DNA of 64,000 bases from Paenibacillus campinasensis (GCF_002272015.1 NZ_NPBY01000038.1:62001-126000), one strand, 5' to 3'; shown: positions 50,288 to 60,022, counted from the first letter of the stretch. The notes: generated by a model not told the origin, from the letters alone. Program-made: numbers and translations.

Positions 50288-52030
50288 TCATGCACCGGAA
50301 GGCATGGCCACCCAGTGCCCTTTGGACACCTCCACCAGCTCGGAATGCTCCAGTTGATACTTGTCTTCTCCCGTACGCTCTTCGAGAAGCACGCGCTTCC
50401 TCCGCGATTCCACTTTCGGGTCCGGGATTGGGATCGCCTCCAGCAAAGATTTCGTATACGCATGCATCGGATTGGAGTACAGCTCTTCGCTTTCCGCAAG
50501 CTCGACAATTTTCCCCATGTACATAACGGCCACGCGATCGCTGATGTGCTTCACCATCGACAGATCATGCGCAATGAACAGATAGGTGAGACCCAGCCGC
50601 TGCTGCAGCTCCTCGAGCAGCTTCACGATCTGCGACTGGATCGATACATCCAAGGCGGAGAGCGGCTCGTCGCAGACGATGAATTTCGGCTCTACGGCAA
50701 GCGCTCGGGCGATACCGATCCGCTGACGCTGACCGCCAGAGAACTCATGCGGATACCGGGACGCATAGGCCGGGTCCAGGCCGACCATATCGAGCAGCTC
50801 CTCTACCCGACGTCTCCGCTCCTGCTTGCTGCCGGTCAGTTTGTGAACATCCAGCGCCTCACCGATGATGTCAACCACCTTCAGCCGAGGATTCAGCGAA
50901 GCATACGGGTCCTGAAAGATCATCTGCATATGCCGCCGCATCGCTTTCATCTCGGAGGGGGACAAGCGGTTGACCGAGATGCCCTGATACAGCACCTCGC
51001 CGCCGGTCGGCTGATGAAGCCGCAGAATCGCCCGGCCTGTCGTCGATTTGCCGCTGCCGGACTCACCGACAACCCCGAGCGTTTCACCGGCCTTAATATG
51101 GAAGCTAATATCGTTAACCGCCTTTAAAACCTTGCCCTTGCCCATATCAAAATGCTGCTTCAGCGACTTCACCTCCAGCAGCGGCCCCTTGTAATCCGTG
51201 CCTGGGATGATCAGGGGCGCCGGCTTCGGCTTCTTCTTCTCATGCAGGCGCGGAAGCGCGTTTAACAGCTTCATCGTGTACGGATGCTGCGGATTCTCGA
51301 ATATCTCCTCCGTCGTCCCCGTCTCCACAATTTCGCCTTCCTTCATAACGACCACCCTGTCGCACATGCCAGCCACAACACCGAGATCATGCGTGATCAA
51401 TATGATGGAGGAACCGAAGCGCTCCTGCATATCTTTCATCAGGTTCAGAATTTGGGCCTGGATCGTCACATCCAGCGCCGTCGTAGGCTCATCTGCGATG
51501 AGCAGGGCCGGGCGGCAGGCAAGCGCAATCGCGATCATCACCCGCTGGCGCATTCCGCCGGAGAACTCGTGCGGATATTGATTGTAACGAGTCTCGCTGT
51601 CCGGAATTCCGACCAGCTTCAGCATGTCCAGCGCCTGCTTCTTCGCCTCCGGCTTGGACAGCTGCTGGTGCTTCACCAAACCTTCGGCGATCTGCTCCCC
51701 AATTCGGATTGTCGGGTTGAGCGAGGTCATCGGATCTTGAAATATCATGCCGATATCCCGGCCCCGAATGCTCTCCATCTCCTTCTCCGATTTGTCAGCC
51801 AGATTCTGTCCCAGAAAGCGAATCTCGCCGCCTTTCATATAGGAAGGAGGGGATGGCAGAAGGCGCATGATCGAGCGGGCGGTGACACTCTTGCCGCTGC
51901 CGGATTCCCCTACGATGCCGAGCGTCTCCCCTTTTCTAACCTCAAAGCTGACATCCTTGACCGCATGAAACTCCGAGTCACGCGAACGAAAAGCGACGCT
52001 CAAGTTGTTAACCTGCAATATCGTTTCCAA
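50288..52030 (-). CDS. fused oligopeptide-type ABC ATPases (DppD-DppF-like)
   Basis: About 580 residues from TTG at 52030 (AGGTGAG four bases upstream); the frame is open to a TTG at 52078 with no site. Two full ABC domains: first with [30 protein letters not shown]; second with [29 protein letters not shown]; each followed by the oligopeptide C-terminal extension ([22 protein letters not shown]). In most systems these are separate genes. It is divergent from the permease and binding-protein genes, with ~130 bp between starts, and is the only ATPase near, so it should energise that importer. Confidence 0.92.
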   Translation of the reverse strand: METILQVNNLSVAFRSRDSEFHAVKDVSFEVRKGETLGIVGESGSGKSVTARSIMRLLPSPPSYMKGGEIRFLGQNLADKSEKEMESIRGRDIGMIFQDPMTSLNPTIRIGEQIAEGLVKHQQLSKPEAKKQALDMLKLVGIPDSETRYNQYPHEFSGGMRQRVMIAIALACRPALLIADEPTTALDVTIQAQILNLMKDMQERFGSSIILITHDLGVVAGMCDRVVVMKEGEIVETGTTEEIFENPQHPYTMKLLNALPRLHEKKKPKPAPLIIPGTDYKGPLLEVKSLKQHFDMGKGKVLKAVNDISFHIKAGETLGVVGESGSGKSTTGRAILRLHQPTGGEVLYQGISVNRLSPSEMKAMRRHMQMIFQDPYASLNPRLKVVDIIGEALDVHKLTGSKQERRRRVEELLDMVGLDPAYASRYPHEFSGGQRQRIGIARALAVEPKFIVCDEPLSALDVSIQSQIVKLLEELQQRLGLTYLFIAHDLSMVKHISDRVAVMYMGKIVELAESEELYSNPMHAYTKSLLEAIPIPDPKVESRRKRVLLEERTGEDKYQLEHSELVEVSKGHWVAMPSGA

Positions 52031-52162
52031 TTCTCTCACCTGCCACTGTACGTTTATATCAACTATTGTTAAACTCAAATCTATTGACTTTCAAAATAGG
52101 CTCCCATAAAATATACTATATCAATCGGAATAATGCAATTTATGTCGAGGAGGAAGTTCATT

Positions 52163-53605
52163 ATGAAGGGGGCAGAAGCGGCAGCGCAGAACCGGCTTGT
52201 CTCTACCATCAGCAATACGTATCGCAAGATTCTTCTGAATCCTTCTTATAAATACTTGTTGTTGCTGCTTGGAGCACCCGTAAATCTCGTTGTGTTCCTG
52301 ATCTATTGGATCTGGCGAAGGAAAGATCCCTCTACACAGGCGGAAGAGCGAATTCATAGCCAGCTTGTGGAATCCGGGGCTCTGATCAAGCTTCGTGCAG
52401 ACATCTATGAGCAAGAGAAGCGTAAGGCCGCCTTTTTCAAACGAACGGCGGATGAGCGGCAGCTTCAGCGCCAGGCCGAGCGCATCGCAGACGTCCAATT
52501 GCGAGAGCTCGTCAAGGAGCAAGCCGCCAAGGAATTGAAGCTGAGCGGACAGCAGCGTCTGAGCATGGCCGATACATTCGAACGGCTTTTGCAGCACCCG
52601 TTATTTTTGGCCGCATCATTCATTCCCGGCCTGCTCATGTACATTCTTATATTTCTATATAGCAATCCTTATATGAAATATATTTTCGAAAGGCTTGTGA
52701 TGACGGTTTTCGTTATTTTCGGCGTAGCCTTTCTCGTCTTCACCATTCTGTACCTGTCACCCTTTAATCCGGCGGCCAACATTCTGGGCCAGACGGCAAC
52801 AGCCGATCAGATTGCCGCCTTTAACCGGATCCACGGGCTCGATCAGAGCTACTGGGTGCAGCTGTGGAACAACATCAAGGGGATTGCCTTCTTCGATCTC
52901 GGAAGATCGTTCTCCGGCAACGAGGATATTACAGCAAGCATCGCAAGGAAGTTTCCGATCACGTTGACGCTGGCGCTCATCTCGTTGATTGTAGCGGTGG
53001 CGATTGCGTTGCCGATCGGGATTATTTCCGCCACGAGACCGAATTCGTTCTTTGACTATACGTTCATGTTTGTTGCCTTGATCGGACTGTCGATTCCGAA
53101 CTTCTGGCAAGGCCTGATCCTGATTCTGAACTTCTCGATCAAACTGAACTGGCTGCCTGCAACCTTCAATCCGGCCAACTGGCTGTCGATGATCATGCCG
53201 GTGATCGTGCTGGGGACAAGCCTTACCGCTTCGGTCGCCAGAATGACGCGGTCCTCCACGCTGGAGGTCATTAACGAGGATTATATGCTGACAGCCAAGG
53301 CCAAAGGGCTCGGCAAGCAGACCATTCTGATGAAGCACGCGGTCCGCAATGCCCTGATTCCGATCATTACCGTCATCGGTCTACTGTTCGGGGGGATGCT
53401 GGGCGGTGCAGCCGTCACGGAGAAGGTATTCAATATTAGCGGGATCGGCAGCTATATCGTGGACAAGCAATTCATCCCCGATATTCCGGCGATTATGGGC
53501 GGCGTAGTATATACAGCCATCACCATCTCGCTGATCAACGTGATCATTGATATTTTATATGCATTCTTTGATCCGAGAATCAGATCCAAGATGAAACAAT
53601 ACTAA
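52163..53605 (+). CDS. oligopeptide-type ABC permease (DppB-like) with N-terminal extension
   Basis: 480 residues from ATG at 52163 (GGAGG nine bases upstream). Residues from about 180 are a canonical DppB/OppB permease (FERLVMTVFVIFGVAFLVFT; NRIHGLDQSYWVQ; ARMTRSSTLEVINEDYMLTA; C-terminal IDILYAFFDPRI). The first ~170 are additional: a membrane helix (YLLLLLGAPVNLVVFLIYWI), a ~75-residue charged, Gln/Glu/Arg-rich helical region (AERIADVQLRELVKEQAAKE) and another helix (FLAASFIPGLLMYILIFLY). Usual family length is 305-340. The charged region could lie against the ATPases. Followed by the second permease 13 bp on. Confidence 0.9.
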   Translation: MKGAEAAAQNRLVSTISNTYRKILLNPSYKYLLLLLGAPVNLVVFLIYWIWRRKDPSTQAEERIHSQLVESGALIKLRADIYEQEKRKAAFFKRTADERQLQRQAERIADVQLRELVKEQAAKELKLSGQQRLSMADTFERLLQHPLFLAASFIPGLLMYILIFLYSNPYMKYIFERLVMTVFVIFGVAFLVFTILYLSPFNPAANILGQTATADQIAAFNRIHGLDQSYWVQLWNNIKGIAFFDLGRSFSGNEDITASIARKFPITLTLALISLIVAVAIALPIGIISATRPNSFFDYTFMFVALIGLSIPNFWQGLILILNFSIKLNWLPATFNPANWLSMIMPVIVLGTSLTASVARMTRSSTLEVINEDYMLTAKAKGLGKQTILMKHAVRNALIPIITVIGLLFGGMLGGAAVTEKVFNISGIGSYIVDKQFIPDIPAIMGGVVYTAITISLINVIIDILYAFFDPRIRSKMKQY

Positions 53606-53618
53606 AGCAGGTGTACTC

Positions 53619-55127
53619 ATGATCAATAAGCTTAATTCCAAGCGACATACCAATCACCAGCTGAAATCGTCCCCCGAGTACAGCCAGGCGAGCTTCACAT
53701 TTGTCTTGTCTTTGGCGATCACGGTCATCCTTCTGCTAAATAGCTTTCATTATGCGGATGGAACGGTACGCTCCTGGGTCTTCCTCGCCTTTGCAGCTTA
53801 TGCGGTGTTCACCATTATTCAGCTGATCATCGCCATTCTGATCCGGCGGGACCTGCTTCAAGCGGGTGATATCCGGCGCTCTACCAGACTGCTGGGCTAT
53901 GTGCAGCTGCTGAGCATTCTTTCCGGCAATCTGTTCACCACCGTATTCGGGTGCAACCTGGTCAAGAAGCGGAAGCCGCCCGAGTACACCATCGCGGTCT
54001 ACATGCTGCTGACCCAGCTGTGTGTCATGGCGATATCGGCCTTGAATTTATTCAAGCCATATGTGTCCAACACCTTTCTGCCGGCGATGTTCGGGTTATT
54101 GATCATCACGGTCTTTCATTTCGCATCACTGCTGCTGGTCGCCAAATACGTGGACGGACACTACGCCCATCCCAAGCTGGTGTGGATCGCGCTGCCGCTC
54201 GCGCTGTCAGCGGTATCCGGCAATCTGTTCGCCCTGGTGCTCGGCATTAATCTGCTGGCCAAAATCCGCCGCAATGGCAACCCCGCGCTCACGCGCTGGG
54301 GAGACGTATGGGTGAAGCTGACAGGCAATTCAACCGCGATGCTCGGCCTGTTCTTTGTTGTCTTTCTGTTCTGCCTGTCGGTGTGCAGCCTGCTCACCTT
54401 CGAGTACAGCTTCGCGATTGATAACAACTACAGCGCAATTCTGCTGCCGCCGAGTCTGGAATATCCGCTCGGGACGGATAACTTCGGCCGCGATCTGTTC
54501 TCCAGAATTGTGTACGGCGCAAGAATATCCCTGATTGTCGGCTTCGCCTCCACGCTCGTCCCGGTTGTGATCGGGGGCATCCTCGGTGCGATTTCCGGAT
54601 ACTACGGACGTCACACCGACAACATCATTATGCGGATGCTCGACGTGCTGTACGCGATCCCGGGAATTCTGCTTGCGGTGGCGATCATCGCCGCGTTTGG
54701 GGCCAATACCGTCAACCTGATTATTGCCCTCAGCGTGGGGGCCATTCCTACCTATGCAAGGACGATGCGAGCCAATGTGCTGCTCGTGTCCACCTATGAA
54801 TACGTCGATGCGGCACGGGCATTCGGCTCAAGCAATCTGTCGATTATTTTCAAGCATATCGTGCCGAATTCGCTGGCCCCGATGATCGTGAAATCCACGC
54901 TTACGATTGGTTCAGCCGTCATTGCAACGAGCAGCTTGAGTTATCTGGGGCTTGGCGTCGAGCCGCATATCCCGGAATGGGGCAATATTCTCAAGATCGG
55001 CAGCACTTATCTGGAAACTCATTCTTATCTGGCCATTTATCCGGGTCTTGCCATCATTTTGCTTGTCCTCTCCTTTAACTTTCTGGGAGACGGGCTGCGG
55101 GACGCGCTCGATCCGAAACTGGATTAA
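53619..55127 (+). CDS. oligopeptide-type ABC permease (DppC-like) with polytopic N-terminal extension
   Basis: 502 residues against a usual ~300. The canonical permease begins near 235 (STAMLGLFFVVFLFCLSVCS) and shows PLGTDNFGRDLFSRIVYGAR, EYVDAARAFGSSNLSIIFKH and the ending NFLGDGLRDALDPKL. The first ~230 residues form about five extra membrane segments. Two of them seem duplicated: ILSGNLFTTVFGCNLVKKRK and AVSGNLFALVLGINLLAKIR. AGCAGGTG five bases before ATG. The extension's role is unknown; an extra membrane module or a fused small transporter-like domain is possible. Confidence 0.9.
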   Translation: MINKLNSKRHTNHQLKSSPEYSQASFTFVLSLAITVILLLNSFHYADGTVRSWVFLAFAAYAVFTIIQLIIAILIRRDLLQAGDIRRSTRLLGYVQLLSILSGNLFTTVFGCNLVKKRKPPEYTIAVYMLLTQLCVMAISALNLFKPYVSNTFLPAMFGLLIITVFHFASLLLVAKYVDGHYAHPKLVWIALPLALSAVSGNLFALVLGINLLAKIRRNGNPALTRWGDVWVKLTGNSTAMLGLFFVVFLFCLSVCSLLTFEYSFAIDNNYSAILLPPSLEYPLGTDNFGRDLFSRIVYGARISLIVGFASTLVPVVIGGILGAISGYYGRHTDNIIMRMLDVLYAIPGILLAVAIIAAFGANTVNLIIALSVGAIPTYARTMRANVLLVSTYEYVDAARAFGSSNLSIIFKHIVPNSLAPMIVKSTLTIGSAVIATSSLSYLGLGVEPHIPEWGNILKIGSTYLETHSYLAIYPGLAIILLVLSFNFLGDGLRDALDPKLD

Positions 55128-55219
55128 ACTTCAACGCCGTTCACTCAGGATTTTGCAAAATACGATTCCGGCATTGCAAAAGCCTTATTTTATATAACAT
55201 TACCCAGGAGGTCATCATC

Positions 55220-57046
55220 ATGAAAAAGAACAACCTGCTGCTGCTCATGCTTACGCTTGTCATCGTGCTTGCGGGCTGCAGCGTTACGACCAAAGAAGAT
55301 GCACAGCAACAAAACCAGCAAGACCCTGCAGCGGAAACACCGGCCGATAACACGGCAGTCGATATTGAACTGCTCGGCATGAGCGCAAACGAATCCGATC
55401 TTAACATCATCCGCGACCAGCTCAGCAAGAACGGCTTCAACGTGAAGCTCAACCTGCAGCCGGACTACGGCAGCTACAAAGCTCAGCAGGATGCCGGCAA
55501 CTTCGACATCGCCCTGTCCAGCTGGACCACCGTCACCGGGAACCCTGACTATGCGGTTCGTTCCCTGTTCAAGACCGGCGGCGACTACAGCATTATGTCG
55601 GATGAAGAGGTGGACCGTCTGATCGATGAGGCAGCCACCCAGACGCCTGAAGAAGCGGTTGAGACATATCGTCAGCTTGAGCAGCGTCTCGTGACAGACA
55701 AAGCGTACATTGCACCACTGTACATTTCTTTGAAGAGCCAGGCTTTCAACAAAGAGGTGCTGGACCCAAGCTCCGTACGCCTCTCGAAGTCCCGTTCCCT
55801 GCCATGGGAAGAAGTCGATTTCAATGATACATCCAAGCGCGCTACCGAGCCGCTCATTTTGTCCCAAGCCAACTCCGAGCTGACCTCGCTCGACCCGATC
55901 AAGGGCAACGACGGCTCGATCAACATCATCAACACCAACATGAACGTGCGTCTGATCAACCTGACGGATGATGACAAAATCACTTCCGAAGGCTCCCTGT
56001 CCTACAATCATGCCATAGGCGAGGGAAATTATGATTATTACTTCATTCTGCGCGATGATATTAACTTCGCCAGAATCAACAACAAACAAGCCGAGGATTC
56101 CGGCGAGCGCGTTGGTGCCGATGACGTCATCTTCTCGATGAACAGAGCGAAAGACAAAGACTCGGTGCCGGACCACCGTACGTATACCCTTCACGAGCAT
56201 ATCAATACTGTAGAAGCGGTAACCGATCTGAGCGAGCTGGAAAATACGAAAGTATCCGGGTCCAGTGAAAGCATCAAGGATGCGCTGGAAAAAGGATTGT
56301 CCACCAAAATCTCTGCTCTGGTCAGCGACAAAAATCAGGCCAACAGCAGCGAAGGAAAATACCAGGTCATCAAGCTGACAACGACCGAGCCGTTCCCGCA
56401 AGTGCTGAACTATCTTGCCCACCAATCGGCAGGCATCGTGTCCAAGCAGCAGGTTGAAAAAATCAACACGTATGACATCAACAACTTTGATATCAACAAA
56501 GACATTCCATACGGGGATCAAAGATCCGTAACCGAAGGGGATGGCTACAACAATACGCTTTATGCCAGCGGCCCGTATATTCTGTCTTACAAAAATGATT
56601 ACGAAGCCGTCTTCTACAAAAATCCGGGCTACATGAGCGGCACCGAGCATGAGCCAAGAATCGAGCAAATCAACGTCCGCTTCATCAAGGACGCCGAAAG
56701 CACACTGTCTGCGCTTCGCAGCGGCGAGATTCATCTGTATTACGGCGTGCCGGAGACCCGCTATGATGTGGTTCAAAGCGACAGCAAGCTGGAGCTGACA
56801 ACGATCGAGAGCAATGCGGTATCGTACCTCCTGTTCAATACGAAGAACCGGGATGTTGCTAATAGCGATGATTTGAGAAAAGCGGTGCTCTACTCCATCA
56901 ATCAGGATGAGATTTTGGCCTATTACAGCAACAACAAGATCAAAGCCTACTCTACCGTAAGCCCGATCGTCAAAACCGGCAACGAGCTCGTAGCGGATCC
57001 GGCGAAGGTTCAGGAATTCCTGAACGCTTACAAAGCGAGCAAATAA
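55220..57046 (+). CDS. family-5 solute-binding lipoprotein, apparently circularly permuted
   Basis: 608 residues; signal peptide and lipobox VLAGC (Cys20); AGGAGG eight bases before ATG. After a Gln/Ala-rich linker, residues ~46-203 match what is normally the C-terminal third of DppA/OppA proteins (NIIRDQLSKNGFNVKLNL, NFDIALSSW, SDEEVDRLIDEAA, AYIAPLYISLKSQAFNKEV). Residues ~208-608 then match the usual N-terminal two-thirds (PLILSQANSELTSLDP, ADDVIFSMNRAKD, SGPYILSYKNDYEAVFYKNP, YLLFNTKN, LRKAVLYSINQDEI) and stop at DPAKVQEFLNAY, exactly where the other piece would continue. The order is therefore swapped but complete. It lies 92 bp after the permeases, probably in one operon, and should capture peptides outside the membrane. 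Confidence 0.88.
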   Translation: MKKNNLLLLMLTLVIVLAGCSVTTKEDAQQQNQQDPAAETPADNTAVDIELLGMSANESDLNIIRDQLSKNGFNVKLNLQPDYGSYKAQQDAGNFDIALSSWTTVTGNPDYAVRSLFKTGGDYSIMSDEEVDRLIDEAATQTPEEAVETYRQLEQRLVTDKAYIAPLYISLKSQAFNKEVLDPSSVRLSKSRSLPWEEVDFNDTSKRATEPLILSQANSELTSLDPIKGNDGSINIINTNMNVRLINLTDDDKITSEGSLSYNHAIGEGNYDYYFILRDDINFARINNKQAEDSGERVGADDVIFSMNRAKDKDSVPDHRTYTLHEHINTVEAVTDLSELENTKVSGSSESIKDALEKGLSTKISALVSDKNQANSSEGKYQVIKLTTTEPFPQVLNYLAHQSAGIVSKQQVEKINTYDINNFDINKDIPYGDQRSVTEGDGYNNTLYASGPYILSYKNDYEAVFYKNPGYMSGTEHEPRIEQINVRFIKDAESTLSALRSGEIHLYYGVPETRYDVVQSDSKLELTTIESNAVSYLLFNTKNRDVANSDDLRKAVLYSINQDEILAYYSNNKIKAYSTVSPIVKTGNELVADPAKVQEFLNAYKASK

Positions 57047-57152
57047 TAACGCAGCTTTAGCGATAAGCGGATTCGCGCTCTTGCTCGTTGTGCCTCCCTA
57101 TCCCCTATCTATAGCCTTTGCATGAGTATCCCTTTTGATCAGGAGGCGGATG

Positions 57153-57227
57153 ATGGGGGCTAAGGAAGGGTTGAATAAGGACAGTTCGAGGCTGAAAACA
57201 GAGGCCGAAAAAGTTAGTCGGCTCTAA
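57153..57227 (+). CDS. possible small ORF downstream of the binding protein
   Basis: 24 codons (MGAKEGLNKDSSRLKTEAEK then VSRL) with AGGAGG six bases before the ATG at 57153; another ATG directly precedes it. Charged, helical composition. No family, and short enough to be chance. Confidence 0.25.
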   Translation: MGAKEGLNKDSSRLKTEAEKVSRL

Positions 57228-57331
57228 ATATGCTTCTACGCTGCCTGATCAAACGGGATAATGGTGCAAAGCCCACGGATAGCACCATGCGGGTCGGGGC
57301 GCTGCCTTTGGCCCACCTGTCCGATAATGAG
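57228..57331 (+). ncRNA. candidate structured leader or trailer RNA, family unknown
   Basis: GC-rich noncoding stretch containing a 7-bp stem ATGGTGC/GCACCAT around a loop with GCCCACGGATA, then GGGT/CCCACC-type pairing, leading straight into the terminator at 57332. It does not match any riboswitch consensus I can recall. Confidence 0.25.
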
Positions 57332-57372
57332 AAGTGGCGATACAAGGATCATCTCCTTGCATCGCCACTTTT
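57332..57372 (+). terminator. strong terminator of the peptide ABC operon
   Basis: Stem AAGTGGCGAT...CAAGG/CCTTG...ATCGCCACTT with a 7-base loop, then TTTTTTATTTAT on the plus strand. Confidence 0.9.
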
Positions 57373-57454
57373 TTATTTATCCCAAGCAATCGCAGAGCCC
57401 GCCTACATCAGCTCGAGCCGAGATAGGGAATACTGCACGTCGTTTCGGCCGGCT

Positions 57455-60022
57455 CTACTGCGCCGTCACCACCGCTGCCGGATCAATGCAGTCAACCATC
57501 GACCGCACCTTCACTGAACCCGGGCTTCCCGGCACGAAAGGCTGATCCTCGTCGCTGCGGCGGTAGAAGGCAACCGTCACTGGGATCCCTGGAATGAGAT
57601 CAAAGTAGTTGTCGCTGTAGATCCCCTCCTCTTCCTGCGACAGCCACACATGACGCGCCAGCACATCGCTCTCCAGCACGAATGCCGTGCCGCCGTTGTC
57701 CTCCTCGATCTCGCGAACGCGAATCGTCGGACGGCTGAGTCGGAGCGCCTTGTCATTCACGAAGAAATACGTCTTGCTGTCCACTTCACTTCCGTCCTCC
57801 GTCTGCAGCCGTGCAAGCAGCACCACCTGTGCCGGATCATGACCGCCAAGCAGCTCGCTCTCCGTCTTCCGGTACACAACCAGCGCCGCCTGCTCATCCG
57901 CACGAACCGGCTGTTCGAAGGCATTCAGCTCGTTCCCCGCATAATCAAGCAGCTGAATGTGCAGTGTGCCTGCGATCTTCTCGGATACATCCGAGACGAG
58001 ATGCACCAGCACTTCCTGATCCTTGCCTTCAATGGACAGGCTGATGTCCCGGAAGCTGCGCTTAGCCACGTATTGCAGCGCCTTCCATCTGCCGAGATAG
58101 TCCATGCCCGCCCAGGAAGCAACCGGCCAGCAATCGTTCATCTGCCAGTACAGCGTGCCCATGCAATACGGCTTGTTCCGGCGATGCGCCTCAATGGCCA
58201 TCTTCATGGCTTCGGCCTGCTGAATCTGACTCATGTGCAGGAAGGACTCAAAATCCTTCGGCTCGTTATAATATTGCTCCATGTATGTTTTGATCAGGCG
58301 ATTGCCCGCCCCATTCTTCTGGTGCGCCAGCATCACCTTCGATTCCAGCTCCATATCGCCTTCCTCCGCGTAAGTCCGCACCGTCTTCGGCTCGGGGAAC
58401 GACTGGAAGCCATACTCGCTCATGAAGCGACCGACATAAACGTTATAATTGCTGAACGGCTCCTTGTTGTGCCATACGCCCCAATAATGAATGTCTCCAC
58501 TTGTGGTGGACGGATTGGCATGCTGCGTTTTATCTCCGCTGAGCGATACCATCGGAGATGAAGGCCAATATTCGGCCCCTGGCGCATACGCAGAGACGGC
58601 TTCAGGCAGAATCCGGTGGAATACCGCCTCATAATCGCTCCAAATCTTCTCGCGCTGCTCCATCGTGTAATCCTTCTTCCAGCCCCATCCGGCATGCTCG
58701 TCATAATGCGCCCAGGCCGAGTCAATCTCATTGTTGCCGCACCAGAGCACGATGCTCGGGTGATTGCGAAGGCGTACAATATTCTCTTCTGCCTCCAGCC
58801 TTACGCTTTCGAGAAACGCTTCGTCACCCGGGTACATGCTGCATGCAAACATGAAATCTTGCCACACCATGATACCGTATTCATTACACAGCTCGTAAAA
58901 AATATCCTCCTCGTAAATGCCCCCGCCCCATACACGCAGCATATTCATGTTGGTTTCGGCTGCGGACGCGATTTCGTGCCGGTAACGCTCCGCCGTCACT
59001 TCCGTAATAAAGCTGTCGTTCGGGATATGGTTCGCTCCCTTGGCGAACACCGGCGTTCCATTCAGCTCAATGTAGAACGAAGTGCCCCGCTCATCCGGCT
59101 CCCGCACCAGACGGACGCTGCGCAGGCCGGTTCTCACCTTCTTCTCAGCCGCCACCTGCTGTTCCTTCACAAGCTCGGCATGAAAATCATACTGATGGGC
59201 CTCTCCCAGCCCCCGGCACCACCACAGCTTCGGCTCGGCAATGGCGATCTCCAGCTCCACCGTATGGGTTCCGGCAGCAAGCTCCACGTCCTGCTCCCAC
59301 TGCCGACCGGCGGCCGTCAATCTCAGTTTGCCCTGCCATGCCTGCGTTGCCTCCACCGTTGCCATAGCGGTCACTCTGGCCGAAGCCGGGGATACCTCAT
59401 CCTGACGGATGAACAGATCGGCGATGCGAACCTCGGACCATGCTTCAATACGCACTTCCCGCCAGATGCCGCTGGTCACAAACCGCGGCCCCCAGTCCCA
59501 GCCATAATGGTAAGGCGCTTTGCGCGCAAAAATGCTCACACGCTTGTCGCCCAGACCCCCAAGCTCAGACTGATCATTCGAGGCCGGCAGCGGGTAACCC
59601 AGCGCCGCAAGCTTCGGCAGATCCTCCTGGATTGGCGAACGAAAGCGGATCCGCATCACATTGTCCTCTGACTTCAGGAACCGCTTCACGTCGACACGCC
59701 AAGCGCGGAACATATTATCGGCAGACAGCACCTGCGTTCCGTTCACATATACCTCGGCATAGGTATCCAGACCGTCACATACAAGCTCGACTCTCTCCTG
59801 GGATTGAACCTCCGGCTCCAGTCGGAACGACGTCTCGTATTCCCAGTCCTTTTTGTCAATCCACTGCAGATCATGCTCATTCGTGCCATAGAACGGATCG
59901 GGAATTATTCCGTTATGCAGAAGATCCGTGTGAACACAGCCAGGCACCTTGGCGGGAAGCCATTCCGACTCGTCACTGGCCTTGAGTTTCCATGCATGTA
60001 ACTTCAGAACGTTTAGGGTCAT
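57455..60022 (-). CDS. beta-mannosidase, GH2 family
   Basis: 855 residues, no signal peptide, so intracellular. GH2 sandwich, Ig-like and TIM-barrel order: WKLKASDESEWLPAKVPGCV at the N-terminus, YHYGWDWGPRFVTSG typical of beta-mannosidases, acid/base in LWCGNNEIDSAW and nucleophile in FMSEYGFQSFP. It removes terminal beta-mannose from manno-oligosaccharides brought into the cell. AAAGGAG six bases before ATG. A LacI-type regulator gene lies just upstream on the same strand and probably controls it; the intergenic region carries an ACCTAAC/GTTAGGT inverted repeat. Confidence 0.93.
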   Translation of the reverse strand: MTLNVLKLHAWKLKASDESEWLPAKVPGCVHTDLLHNGIIPDPFYGTNEHDLQWIDKKDWEYETSFRLEPEVQSQERVELVCDGLDTYAEVYVNGTQVLSADNMFRAWRVDVKRFLKSEDNVMRIRFRSPIQEDLPKLAALGYPLPASNDQSELGGLGDKRVSIFARKAPYHYGWDWGPRFVTSGIWREVRIEAWSEVRIADLFIRQDEVSPASARVTAMATVEATQAWQGKLRLTAAGRQWEQDVELAAGTHTVELEIAIAEPKLWWCRGLGEAHQYDFHAELVKEQQVAAEKKVRTGLRSVRLVREPDERGTSFYIELNGTPVFAKGANHIPNDSFITEVTAERYRHEIASAAETNMNMLRVWGGGIYEEDIFYELCNEYGIMVWQDFMFACSMYPGDEAFLESVRLEAEENIVRLRNHPSIVLWCGNNEIDSAWAHYDEHAGWGWKKDYTMEQREKIWSDYEAVFHRILPEAVSAYAPGAEYWPSSPMVSLSGDKTQHANPSTTSGDIHYWGVWHNKEPFSNYNVYVGRFMSEYGFQSFPEPKTVRTYAEEGDMELESKVMLAHQKNGAGNRLIKTYMEQYYNEPKDFESFLHMSQIQQAEAMKMAIEAHRRNKPYCMGTLYWQMNDCWPVASWAGMDYLGRWKALQYVAKRSFRDISLSIEGKDQEVLVHLVSDVSEKIAGTLHIQLLDYAGNELNAFEQPVRADEQAALVVYRKTESELLGGHDPAQVVLLARLQTEDGSEVDSKTYFFVNDKALRLSRPTIRVREIEEDNGGTAFVLESDVLARHVWLSQEEEGIYSDNYFDLIPGIPVTVAFYRRSDEDQPFVPGSPGSVKVRSMVDCIDPAAVVTAQ

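Noticed and set aside
55190-56776. 528-codon open frame antisense to the binding-protein gene
   Set aside because: It mirrors codon bias of the true gene, has no family motifs (runs such as VVDSGEVNIIAQNEVIIIIS) and no ribosome binding site; the plus strand encodes a recognisable lipoprotein.
57228-57331. Resemblance to a cyclic-di-GMP (GEMM) riboswitch through the string GCAAAGCC
   Set aside because: The GNRA hairpin and the later conserved UAGG/GGGUUACC blocks of GEMM are missing, and no gene follows on the plus strand.
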